From Emmonsiellopsis sp. PD_33 (Eukaryota > Ascomycota > Eurotiomycetes > Onygenales > Ajellomycetaceae): a stretch of 64,000 nucleotides of DNA. Positions 45,066 through 56,600 of this stretch are shown piece by piece. Within the stretch, counting starts at the first letter, position 1; the number at the start of each line of letters is the position of its first letter. The stretch is from positions 1-64,000 of the forward strand of contig JANTQF010000084.1 in assembly GCA_032988165.1 (NCBI GenBank), in the 5' to 3' direction. The notes beneath the pieces are model-generated. The model did not search any database. It was not told the DNA's origin and saw only the letters and a list, made by a program, of their open reading frames with translations. The translations under genes were made by a program, and so were the position numbers.

Positions 45066-47085
45066 GGTTGCTCTAGTCGTAGACCTCCCGGCCAAAGAGG
45101 TTGAAGGGCAGTAGCAAGGAGCTGGATGAGCATTCCCGGGACGGTAGCTGGGGGGTCAATTGGCAGAGAGAAGAGGAGAGGAGAGGAGGGGAGAGGAGGG
45201 GAGAGATGTCACTGCAATGGGAGCAGCACGTGGCGGGCGTGGGGATCACAGTCAACGGCAGCGGGGCCAGTCAGCGTCGCCATCGTGGGAGGTTGTCACC
45301 ATCTCGTCTCGTCTCGGCCATGACGTTTCCCGCGAGAAAAGTAAGATCGCCAGCCGTGGTACATGTAGTCTCCGGCTTGGCATCGAGATCGCGTCTGTGT
45401 CCAGCATCTACTTGCTATCTACTTGCTGTCTACTGCCAACCCGATTGATACAATAATAATAATAATAGGATGTTTGATATCCATACCAGCTATCCGAAGC
45501 TCATGCATCCTATCCCCGGGTTGTCACTGTCCAAGGCGGCGGGGTTGGCTCTGGGAGCTGTCGGGGAGTCTCGCTCGCCAATGACAGCCCGCCATCCGCG
45601 CACGTTTTGCTACTGAGGGCAACATTTTCACAGCTGTTCTCTTATTATTACCTTGCCATCAGCTCAATTCCAGCCTGGAGTCTGTCTGTTCTCCTCAGTG
45701 TTGGATATACACTATCCCATTCTATGTATGGCTGCGCTGTGCCTTTGGCTGCCCTCCCAGTACTAATGAACAACAAAATATCCGACAATTAATCCCCGGA
45801 CAGCCCCGAGTTCCGATCCCATCCAATCAGCAAGAGACATGAACTGGCCCCATCCAGTTCTTCATTTTCCCATCTCCTGTGTAGGAGCAGGTGCAGTGTT
45901 GCCAATGTATCTGCCGCACTCCTTTCCATCAGAGGCAGGCAAGTTCTCTGGCAATAGAGAGTTTGCTGCCAGTACTCCGGCGAGAAGTATCAAGCAGACT
46001 GCCCTATCGTGGCTGCCCCAAGGGCAAGGTTCGAGTCCTTGATAACGCCAGCACGAGTGATCAGGATTCCTCGATGCAAGCCGTGATAAGAGACCATCCG
46101 CTGCCTGCCAGACAAGATACTCACTCTGATTCACTCTGATTCTCAACTGGCATCCAACTTACCATCTCCAAGACCCCCAGGCTAAAAATATCTCTTGTCT
46201 GTTTGTTTCAGCAGCAGCCCGCGACCTGGCAGCCCGCCGGTGGGGCCACGACGGCGGGCTGGCCGCGCTAAGTCCCGTGCCCGCCCGCTGATTGGCCCAC
46301 GCTCCCTCCCCAGCCGCGCCAAGACCCGTTCCTGGACGCATGCGGCCAATCAGCAGCCGCGCGCAAATTGGCTCTGGTGCGGCTAGCCCGAAGCGGCTAG
46401 GACAGCCCCCGGGCGGTCTCCTTTCCAGGCGGGAGACGCTCATCCCGTCTTGCACGCTGGGCGTCAATCTCCCTCTCTCTTCTTCTCTCTCCAACCTCAC
46501 CTCTCCTCTCCTCTTCTCCTCTTCTCTGCCCGCCTCTCTCCTTCATCCCGTCTGTTCTCCCTTCGGGGCCGTCGCTCTTTTCTCGTCCGGGCTGCTCGAC
46601 TCGCTCGTCTATGCCCTCCACACTCTTTTGATTGTTTACGCCTGCCTACTCCCAACTTCCGTCGCTCTTTTCTGCTGCTGCTGCTGCGTCTTTGGCTTTG
46701 CTTGGCTCTGCTTGGCCTCGTCTCCATCACATCCTGTCCATCGTGTTCTCCGCGTCTATTATTGCCGCTCCAGACTGTTCCTAGATCGCCCTCGTGCTAC
46801 CTGCCACCTGCCACCTGCTTCCTGCTTCCTGCTCCCTCGACGGCTGGGAAGGTGCCAGCCCGCCTGCTGATCCAATTGATTCCCTAATCCTCCTGCCCCC
46901 GTGCTACTCGGCTTGCGTCGCCTGCGTCCTCGTCCCTCCATCGTCCGCGTTATCGGTTCTCCTGTCTCCGCCCGGTTGATATGGAATAGACCGCCTTGCA
47001 CACCTCCAGTATCGGGCTGTTGATCGAATCCCTCGATCCTATATTGATCCTCCCGTGACAATTCAACCACTTCACCCCCCGAGAT
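45066..47085. promoter_or_regulatory. 2-kb divergent promoter, PHO81 / 743-aa membrane protein
   Basis: It holds a purine-rich GAGAGGAGAGG tract (about 45164-45205), an E-box at 45227-45232 and long C/T-rich DNA with CT and CTG/TGC tracts (about 46470-46700) before the plus-strand gene, likely its 5' leader. Several open frames occur on both strands, but their composition is that of repetitive pyrimidine DNA, so none is called. Confidence 0.5.
45227..45232. promoter_or_regulatory. CACGTG E-box upstream of PHO81
   Basis: CACGTGG about 160 bp upstream of the PHO81 start. CACGTG followed by G is the kind of core bound by Pho4 (yeast) and NUC-1 (Neurospora). Yeast PHO81 is itself a Pho4 target, so a feedback site is plausible. 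Confidence 0.5.
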
Positions 47086-49444
47086 ATGCCCATTCCAGTC
47101 CAGCGGAGGGCTCCCAATCCCCATGCTCGCCCGGCCCCCCTGCCAGAGAACCGTTTGGCTCTGCTGGATTTCCCTCAAGTTCCGTCCCTAGTGAAAAGAC
47201 AGCCCGATTCCACCTCGGGAGCCGAACCCAGCAGATCATGTGGCCCCGACGACACAACTGGATATTGTGAGAGAGCAATCAGTGGCAGCAACACACAAGT
47301 CCTTCCTATTGCTCTAGGTGTTGCGTATGTCCTGCCCACTGCTCATCTGCCCCTTCATTCTTACTATCTTACTAATTTGGCTATAGCATTCCGGTCGTCG
47401 CTGCCATTATTGTGCTTTTATTCCTACATCGCCGCAATACCAAGCGACTGCGCAGTGAAGATGCCAACGATAAACACAAATCCCTGGATTTCGGCATGGA
47501 TATCGTGTCTCCATCCGCTGGAAATAAGCGCCGCAATAAGGGCGGGGCGGAAATGAGCCTTGCCGATACAGAGAAAACTATTCGTCGGGGTGACCGGGGA
47601 CTGTCGTTGGACATCGGCATGACCCATCCGTACCTGCTCCCTCCAGGCCTGCATGGCTCCCGAGAGTCGCTTCATTCCCTGTCACGGTCAATCCATGCGG
47701 ATGATGACAAGTACCGTCCAGCAACTACCTTCAGTCCCACCGACGGCACATCCATGAGGTCATTCCGAGGCAATTTCAGGGCTGGCATGGATGATTCTTC
47801 CAGCTATACAGACTTGAGTAGTCGGCATGTCGCGCACGAGGATATGAATGCCAACCTTCTCCAAAACGCCCAGCGAATGTCAAGGGCAAGTCCTCCAGCC
47901 GAGAGGCATTCGGATGAACAGTACCATGTCGTTGCATCACCTCCCCCCCACGTCCAGCCACCCACACCAGCGCATATACCCAGTCGATCAGATGCCCATT
48001 CCCCGCGCTCTATTCGTGACACCGCGGACAGCGGCGTGTTAACACCCGGTAGCAGCGGCGGTGCTGATCTCCGCAAAAGTACCGATTACCTAGGCGCTTT
48101 TATCCAGCGTGGCACTACTCCAGAGACCCCTGAACATAGTCAATCCCCTCCAGGACAGCCGATTAACAATAATAACGGACAGTATGATGTTGCGAGTGCA
48201 CATGCCAGTCCTCGAACAGCTTCTTTGGTGGCACCAACTACCCAGGACGAACACAAATCGGATCCAACACATGTTTCACCCACCCCTCGGATTTCGCTTC
48301 CCCCAGACGATGATCAGAGTGACTACGGTGATGAGCAACGAAAGTCTAACGCGGCCCTCCCTCAGTTCAATTTCGAGCCTGCAGAACCAACCCCACAGCC
48401 AGACCAGAAACCTGCTCCACCTGCGTTCGACCCTACTGACGTGCCCGACGACCAAGGCTATCGTTTCGATACCCGTCGGCTGACAGTAGGCATCCGCCCG
48501 CTGCCCCCCGAGGATCCATCTGATAATCCCGAGCAACGCGCCAACCGGATACGATCATTCTACAAGGAATATTTTGACGAAAGTAGTAAGCCAGCACCCG
48601 AAGAATACTACGAAGACTATGGTCCCGAGGACCACAATGATGAGATGATGTACTACGACCCAGCTTTGGATCCATACGGAGGTGCCGATATGGGCTTCTA
48701 CCCACCAGAACCACCCCCATTTGCCCAACCAATGGCGCGCCGTGCTATGACTCCGCCGCCTCGTATGCCCCCCAGATTCAACCCGTCTCGCCAAGGAGCC
48801 GCATCTGCCTTTGGTTTTGCTCCTGGTCATCGATCGTTCTCGTCCGTTTCCGGCGACCCAGGCCCACGGGCATTGTCCTCGATCTCTAATCGCGTTCCTA
48901 TGCCTCGGAGACCTATGCCCCCGCCCGCTCCTCTACACGTCCTACCCACGCCAAGTAAACTCACTGATGACACCATGATTATGCCAATTGATTATGCTCC
49001 AGCGCTCAAAACCAAGGACCGTAGAGAGGGCCGCCCAGAAACGCCTCAGGGAGGCCTCCGAGCATACCACCCAATGCTTCCGGCTCATATTCCCCTTGCT
49101 TCGTCCTACGACGACCTCTCCGTGATGCCGAGCCCGTAAGTTAATCCCTTCGCCGCATAGTCTTCGGAAACCCAATTACACCGCTAACTATTTTTTATAG
49201 ACATGCCCTCAGAAAATCGGGAACTTTTACCGCCCTTGATTTTGCACCCCCGCCACGCTTCAGAAACGAGAACGCGGCCAGTGATGCCGGCAGTATTCGC
49301 AGCAACCGATCCGGTGTTTCGTCAAACCACGCCTACAACATTCGCAATGGGGCGTATCGTGTCAGCCGCCTGCCGCAGGACACGGTCGGCACAAGGGAGA
49401 ATCTCGCATCGAGCCTGCGGCCCAAATGGGATATGAGTGGTTAA
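47086..49444 (+). CDS. Single-pass membrane protein with long disordered tail, unknown function
   Basis: Exons 47086-47324, 47387-49135 and 49201-49444 (introns 62 and 65 nt) encode 743 aa. Residues 1-73 are a Pro/Arg-rich head with two Cys (SRSCGPDDTTGYCERA). One membrane helix follows (LPIALGVAIPVVAAIIVLLF, about 74-93, rebuilt across intron 1), then a basic stop (LHRRNTKRLR) and a 640-residue cytoplasmic tail rich in Ser, Pro, Asp and Tyr. The tail includes the acidic patch EEYYEDYGPEDHNDEMMYYD and a C-terminus RENLASSLRPKWDMSG that looks conserved in character. No cleavable signal peptide. The layout suggests a signalling or polarity scaffold, but I do not recognise the family. Confidence 0.83.
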
Positions 49445-51685
49445 ATTGTTTCTTTCCCTTTTCCTGGTGCATGGTTTCTATATTTTTCCTACCCGGTCCC
49501 GGTGCCAAATGGAGCGGAGCGTCATCTTTTTTCTGTTTTTCGTGTGTAATGATAATTGAACATATACATCCATTTTTATTTCTTGCTCTTTCCTTCTTTA
49601 CACTGATGAAATGTCTACTGTTGCCCTTTTGTTCTTCGGACGATCCGTTTATTTAGTGTTTTATACTATTACTTCTGTGGGGTGGGGATAGATACGGATG
49701 GAAGGGAGGGATTGGTTGACAAGCAGTTGAAGAGTACCTACCCAGTTATATACCTCACGGAAGAAGGGGTGCGGTTATGGCCTATATCTATCTATCTATC
49801 TACATAGCTAGCTATACATATTATTTATTCCCATAGGGCGAGCCATGTAGCGTGTCTCTTCCCCTTTTTACATTTGTTAGTGGCTGAGAAATATATGCAT
49901 AGATAGATAAATAGGATGGGATGTTTTATTCGATTACGGTTAGCTATACATATGATCTATATTATGGATGGATGGATGTGGTTTTCCTTTTTCGTTGTTA
50001 GCTATGTATTTGTGTAATATCCATGGTTTTTCTGAGTATGTCAATGAACAGATGCACGCGGCACTAAAAAGACGGAGGAGGGGCCCGGGGAAGAGGGAAA
50101 GGCGTACATAGGAAATAGAGAATGGGGATAGATATAGATACCCCCTCCTCTTTCTTATTTACTGGACGACCAATAACATGGAAGGAAAAGGCATTCTTAT
50201 AGTTAAAAAAGAAAGAAAGAAACCATTTACTACTTACTACTCAATCGAACTTTAGGTAAATAAATAGGCATCATATTTATATTTTTTCGTTTATGTATTT
50301 TTTTCTCTCATCTCCTTTCTCACACTCACTCACTTAACTCTTATTCCTCTATTTCCACTCCCATCCCCCCCCTCAACTCCATAGCAAACATAACATCATC
50401 TCATCATCTCGTCTCAGCATCAATCGCCATCATATACCACCAACGCCATCCTTCCTCCTCCTTCCCTTTCTTCCATGCAATCCACGCACCCCAGACGCCA
50501 ACTTCCCCGCTCTTTTTTTTCTTTTTGCTTTTCTTTCTGCTTTTCTTTCCGTTTTTCAAAAAGGACAACAAACAGCTACTACCCAAATATTTCTTTCAAG
50601 CGCCACGAAAACAATTCCCAAAAGATGAAACGATCAAATAGATCAGGAAAATCGGGGGGGGGAGGGATGGGATAGAGGGGGAAAAAAAGGGAGAACGATC
50701 GCTCGATAGATAGATAGTGGTACACTCTACACTCGAGACTCCTAAAGAGGGCAAGGGAAAAAAAATGAAAGAAAGAAAGCATACGGCTAGGAAGAAAAAT
50801 AAAAGGGGATCGAAGGAATAGAAACAAGAAAATCAGGATATCGTCATGGGTAAGGGAAAAAACGCTGAAATAAAAAGGAGGCAGGGGCTAAAAAATAGCA
50901 AGCAAGTTAACAATGCAAATAGGGATATTATGGTATCAGATCAGATCAAATGCTAACAACAAATAAAAAATAATCGAGTAAATAGAAGGCACACAAGAAC
51001 AAAGGAAAGATGGAGTGGGGGGGAAATGGAACAACATCTCCATAACCCCCCCCTTTTTTTTCGTCCCCTGTTGAGAGCATGAGAAACCGATCCCGAGGAT
51101 TACTCGAGAGGAAAAGCCATGTCTCACTGAAGTTATCCCTCATGTGAATTGAGTGATCCAATAACAAACAACAACGACGAACTCGAAGAGGAGAGCCGTC
51201 ATGAAGGTGTGGGTGGTGAATGGTGGTGAGAGGGGAGAAGGGTGATTTTTTTTCTTTTTTTTCTTTTTTGACGTCCGTAGTACCGTACTAACCAGCGAAA
51301 ACAAACGAAGATATATCCTGTCATGTCCTTGGTGCCGGACAGTTGGCGAGTAAACAAAATTTGACGTAAGCCTCCCGAAAGTTCCGTTGGTATTTGTAGC
51401 TTTCCAATCTTGATCATACCGTGGGTGGTGGAAACAAATTGGTTAAAGGTAAAATAGTAAGTCCCCTGATAATTTGCGACGGGGATTTCGCTTCCTAAGA
51501 ATTTTCCAATATGGAATAGACCTTTTTTTCAGTTTGGAGGTCCAGTCGCCAATCTGTCACTATGTCTTGTCCTTTGTTTTGTCCGGTATCGAATACCCGT
51601 CAGTCATCCGTGGTAAGGGAGAGGCGGAACGCGAGGAGGGAGAGAGAGTTGTTGGTTGTTGGTTGTCTGTTAGGGACCTCCCGAT
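49445..51685. other. 2.2-kb convergent intergenic region with microsatellites
   Basis: 3' flanks of the 743-aa membrane protein (left) and the CaaX protein gene (right). It has TATC/ATAG repeats (about 49785-49802, 50706-50717), long T and A runs and a G-rich patch near 50655. Very little of it can encode protein. No RNA gene recognised. Confidence 0.5.
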
Positions 51686-54199
51686 TCACATGACACAGCA
51701 TGCTTCCTCATGCTGTGGTTGGACGGCTTCAGGCTTTTTTTCCGCTTTTAAAGGCCTGTTTGGCTGCTTGCCTGTTACCCACATAGCAAAAGCACCAGGA
51801 GGAGCTTGTCGCGGACGCCCCTTTTTAGCGCCGGGTGGCGGTGCTTCCACTGGAGGTGGACCTACGTCAACAAACTGATCGGGGAATGGGGCCAGAGGCG
51901 GGCCCGTGTATGGACCGGCATCTGGGTGTGGCGGCGGAAAGGGAGGAAGGGGCGCACCTGATGCCTCTGCACCTTTGAGATCCACGATAGTAACCAGGGG
52001 GTCGTCCTCGGGCGGCGGGGGGGGCGGATCCGGAGTCTTGGGCTTTTCCGGAATGGGCCACATGTGCATTGTGATGTTCCAATCCGGTTCAACTACGGTT
52101 TCCCAAACTTGCGGAAGGATGATGTCGCCGTTGGGGCCAACCAAATCATAATGCCCCTCTGCGACGTGGGCTCCAATTACATCAACATGGAGGAATGCTT
52201 GCCGGATGAGGTCCTCCATACCCTGGATTTTACAAGAAAAAAGTATTAAAAGCGGACATGGTTAAGAGGGAGCCAGACCGTCAGGCGGGCGGCAGTTACG
52301 AAAAAAGCAGTAAACCATAAATGGAAAGGACAGGGGATCAAACGTACCGCCCATGTATTGCACAGATGGAAAGGAAAGCTGAATTTCCTGCCAACCGCGT
52401 CTTTGAATTTGATCGGTTTCTTCTTTTCTGTAGGAGGAGCCCGCGCAGCAGCCGTGGCAGCAGCAACGGCCTCAGCAGTCTTCGCGGCGGCGGCCTCGGT
52501 GGCTGCTGCCGCTGCTTCCGCCGCCGCCGCAGCTGCAGCGTCTTCTGCAGCCTTCTTGGCCTTGACAGCTTGTTCTGCCGCTTTCTCTTCTGCCTCTTTC
52601 ATGGCCTCAGCTCGCGCGATGACGGTTGCTTTGGCGGCTGCTTCCTCTGCGATTTTCTTTTCCGCAGCGGCTCGTTCTTCTGCTGCAGCCTTATCGCGGG
52701 CAGCTTGCGCGATTGCAGCCTCGCGGGCAGCTTCTTTGGCTTCTCGTTCCGCACGTTCGTCACGGATAAGCTGTTCCAGCCGGGCAATCGCTTCATCCCT
52801 AGGATCAGGTTCAGGAGGTGCAGGTGGGGCAGGAGGGGCAGCAGCCGCAGCAGGAGGGGGGGGATCTGCTGGAGCGGACTCTGGAGCTGGAGCCGGTGCT
52901 GGCGCTGCAGGGGGGGACGGTGGGCGCTGGAATTGCTGGAGATAGGCAGGTGGGATCATTGCTGGGTGGATAGGAGGGTAGTGTTGGCCAAAGGGGAAAT
53001 ATCCAGGGGGAGGATGCGGGCCATTGGCACCGTAAGGGACCATATCAGTTGGCCCAAAGGGGGACTGAGGGGGGAATCTAGGGTCGGGATGGACAGACAT
53101 AGGACGGTGGCGTGGCTCATGCAGGGGAGGGCTCTCGCTTTCCTCTCGAGGTGGTCGAGATTGGCTCCGCGTACGGCGATGGGGGTGATGAGATCGGTGT
53201 CGTTGTGGGGGTTGTTGGGGAGGGCGGTGGTCCTGGTGGTTGAAGTATGGAGGCGGCATTGGGTGGTTCTGAGCATGAGGATGGGGGAAGGGAGGGCCAT
53301 ATCCGCCATAAGGGTGGCCCTGGCCGTAATGAGCCATATGTCCATTTGGTCCTGGCATATTACCCATATGGCCCATGTGGCCCATGTGGCCCATGTGTCC
53401 CATTTGACCCATTTGACCCATCTGAACTAGTTGATTTGATGGCATTGACGGATGTCCGGCATGGGGTGGCTGCATTCCGCTGTGCGGGACATGCGGATAT
53501 GGGTTATACGATGGCGCAGACACAGCGCTCTGGGCATACCCTCGAGGGGCAGAAGGGGCAGGAGGCGCACGAGCTTGCCAATACGGATGTCTTTCGGGGG
53601 GGTCTTCGGGGTAGTCCAGGGATTCGTATTCCTCCTCGTCGGACTCGCTTTCTTCGGGCGACACGGGAGGAGGAGGATGTCTTCGCGACCGATGCACCAC
53701 GGGTGGTTCCCGCTCGGGCACGATATGCCTGCGGGAGGAATGGCGACGGCCGTGGGACGGGCGCTCGGGGGGGATCTCGCGGATCTCGCGATGGCGACGG
53801 TTGGAGCGGGGTCGGGAGGCAGACTCGGACGGGTTTATGTCATCGGGATAGTGCAGGGGAGACCAGCCACGCTCGTAGTCGTCGTAGTCGCGGCTGCTGG
53901 AGGAGGGCGGCGAGACCTGGACACCGGTGCCAGACGAGTCTTCGTCGGTCAGGGAGGAGTGGTCGGAGCCATGGGAGGTAGCGTGATCTATGGTGATGTT
54001 GATTAACCTAGAGGGCGAAGCGCAAGAATCGGTGAGTTATTAGGGCCTTACCCATGAAATGCAGCCGACCAGGATGTGGATAGCGGGGCCTAGAGGCGCA
54101 GAGCAGGAAGAAAAATAAACAAACAAACAACTATATAAACGAGGCCAGGGCTAGGGCGCAGGACAACAAGAGACAACTCGAAGACACTCACTTGGGCAT
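51686..54199 (-). CDS. Ubiquitin-like-domain protein with C-terminal CaaX box
   Basis: Exons 54199-54192, 54007-52348 and 52222-51686 encode 734 aa. Seen: a disordered N-terminal half rich in Pro, His, Arg and Met, with a tandem MGH/MGQ repeat; a long charged Ala-rich helix (RDEAIARLEQLIRDERAERE through repeated EAAAA, about 385-510); a ubiquitin-like fold split by a 125-nt intron (PIKFKDAVGRKFSFPFHLCN, then TWA-GMEDLIRQAFLHVDVIG, YDLVGPNGDIILPQVWETVV, EPDWNITMHMWPIPEKP); and a Pro-rich tail ending EEACCVM. CCVM is a CaaX box, so farnesylation and membrane attachment are expected. Exon 1 would be only 8 nt (ATGCCCAA) before a 184-nt intron, giving MPKLINITIDHATS; that exon is tentative because the upstream gap is long. 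The ubiquitin-like fold resembles a domain of fungal STAND/ankyrin proteins. Confidence 0.85.
53363..53423 (-). repeat. Coding tandem repeat, Met-Gly-His/Gln units
   Basis: Nine-base units (CCCATGTGG-type on the plus strand) repeated about seven times, encoding MGQ then MGH units in the N-terminal half of the CaaX protein. Confidence 0.75.
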
Positions 54200-56244
54200 G
54201 GGGGGCGTTGGAGCAAGGAAATATCCGCCCGTCGGGGAGCGGATATTTAGCCTTGGGCCGTGGGGTTCAGCGACGAGGCCAGCCCGCGACGGCGCAGGGG
54301 GGGCGGCAGGATCAGTGTTTCAGACGCTCCGGGATGGCGAGGTTGATGTTGATTGATATTTATCAGAACAGAATCCAGAGAGCGCGGTCGAGGCGAGGGA
54401 GCACAGCGAGGGGGGCGGGGGGCATCGATCTATCCCATCCCAGAGCCAGCCAGAGTCAGACACACAGACACAGACACAGCAATCGAGATCGGATAGCGCG
54501 TTGCACACAAACAAACAATCAATCAAACAAATAATATCCAAGTATATTTTCCGGTTTCAGCGGTGCCAGCAACAAAGACAATAATAGTACAGCTAGGGCT
54601 AGGGATACAGACACAGTCGACACAGGAAATGAAACAGCGCGACGGCGGGGGTACACACACATAAATAGAGAACAGGACAGAATAGCAATAGCCCACAGCC
54701 GGGGCACAGCATAAATAAACCCTTTTGGCTGTGGAATTGGGCGGCGAGGGCTGGTGGAGGAGGGTTGGTGCCCAATCGCCCCCAAGGCCAACACGGGCGG
54801 AGTGGGAGATGTTGGAGAGGACGGCGACACAAGAGAGGATCTAGAAGAGAGCAATGGAGGTAGACTTGTATTATGTAGTTATTCTATGGACAGGCAAAGG
54901 AAAAAGAAAAGAAGAGCATATCAGATCGGATCGGATCAGATCAGATAGTTAGATAAAGAAAAGAATAAATACAGCCCAAGCAGGCGGGGAATGGGTATCA
55001 ATATAACCATCCATTCCGAATATAATCACCATCCTCTCCTGTCCATCCTCTGCGCCCAACACGCCCCTCTGCAATTCTAGACTCGATCAACACTGTGTAC
55101 GCTGTACGAGATATTCCCACTCCTCCTCCTCTCCGCCAGACCCCCCGACTATTTACTGATCGATACCATCATCTCCCCCCGCCGTCTGACTGGCCGCCCT
55201 TTGCTGCATCCAGTTCTCTGGAGTCTAAGCTAATGTCAGCCCGCATGTACCCTCCGCTTCACTTTGAGGTTCCCTTCTCACTGGGTGCTGGGCCGGCGGT
55301 GACTTGGAGCGGTCTTGCAGAGTACTTGGGGGACGGAGTGGCATGGCTGGGATGGCAATTCCATTTGGGTGGTTAATTACAGGAAGAAGGGGGATAGATA
55401 ATTGAATATTCTTTTTATTTTCCATCCTGATATTTGATCTGATGTTTAACTTACACCGCATGACGACATGGAAGAACCAAGGTAGAAAAAGAAAAAGAAA
55501 ACGGCCCCAACCTAGATAGATAGTTAACTAACCAACTTAAATCAAGAAAAGGGACATTCCACCACCATCAATTGGTAACAGCACACAGTTTGCCTAAATA
55601 TCTCCCCCTCCCGTTGCCTTATTATCACCATCCATTCCATTTTCCTTTCCCCTTCCAGGATTCTGCCGCTGTGCTACCGAAGTTACCCACCTAGCCTACC
55701 TATCAGTGTCTGTGTATATAGTTAGCTACAACCAACCTGTGTGCCAACTCCCGCTGCAATTGCAATTCAACTCCCCTCTCACGAAGCGGCGGTGATCGGC
55801 AAGAGTCTAGAGGTGTCTGGACCTCTTGTTTTTTGTCTGTCTCTCTGTCTGTTGGCCTGGTCTGGTCTGGTCTGGGTGGAATAGCTGTGGAGATGGGAAT
55901 CCTGATTAAATCCTACTTCAATCGAAATAGAAGATTGGAAGAAGAAGGGAAAGAAGAGAAAGGGCTCCATGAGTATCATCAGTATGCCTCCAAACTGTAT
56001 TAATGTGGTTAATTGATTAGTTGGATTGGATATAAAATGCACCTTTTCCAGGGTGTATGTAATGAATATAGATGAAATATAGCTTAGATAGAGACTATAC
56101 ATATAACCACCTATATATGCAGATTCCTCATCTCCTAGCAATGCGCAAAGCAGAACCAAACCAAGAGTCCAGATCTATCTTCCTCTATCCCCCACCGGCT
56201 CTCCTTTTTCTTCCTTAAGCAGCAGGTAACACAACAGCTAGTTG

Positions 56245-56273
56245 CCTACCTACCCGCCTACCTACCTACCTAC
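56245..56273. repeat. CCTA microsatellite
   Basis: Imperfect CCTA tetranucleotide repeat with one CCCG interruption, in noncoding DNA. Confidence 0.8.
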
Positions 56274-56552
56274 GCCCATGTACGAAACCTTCATCCCCAT
56301 CCCCAATGCATCCCACCTCCAAAATACCCCTTGAAAAAACACCCGTGTCAGCTAACATACATATCTCCCTTCCGGCCCGTTCCTAAAAACCCCCATCCAA
56401 TCCAACTCCTTCCAAATGCACCAACCTACCTACCTGCCTACCAATGTAACAGCTGTTTGAAAGCGAACGAAACACAAAACCCCCCCGTTTCCTTTCCTTC
56501 GCCTCTCCGTTCACGACGGGAATCTCCCAAATAAGGCTACCTAACCTACCTA

Positions 56553-56600
56553 CAGACGGACAGACAGACAGACATACATACATACATACATACATACATA
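56553..56600. repeat. CAGA/CATA microsatellite
   Basis: Tetranucleotide array beginning with CAGA units and changing to CATA units, in noncoding DNA. Confidence 0.85.

Noticed and set aside
46015..46050. tRNA-like T arm: CAAGG TTCGAGT CCTTG, a good B-box.
   Set aside because: No matching acceptor strand (GCGTTAT-like) within 110 bp upstream and no cloverleaf anticodon stem with a 7-nt loop; the hairpin just before it has only a 3-nt loop.
46292..46887. Overlapping long plus-strand frames rich in Ser, Leu, Pro and Cys upstream of the 743-aa membrane protein.
   Set aside because: They arise from CT-rich tracts that are open in all three frames; more likely a 5' leader.
49785..50720. TATC/ATAG arrays considered as a CRISPR-like or satellite array.
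   Set aside because: Units are 4 bp without spacers; ordinary microsatellites in a fungal intergenic region.
52321..53981. Plus-strand frames of 369 and 244 codons opposite the CaaX protein gene.
   Set aside because: Antisense shadows of Pro/Ala/His-rich coding DNA; the minus strand carries the ubiquitin-like domain and proper splice sites.
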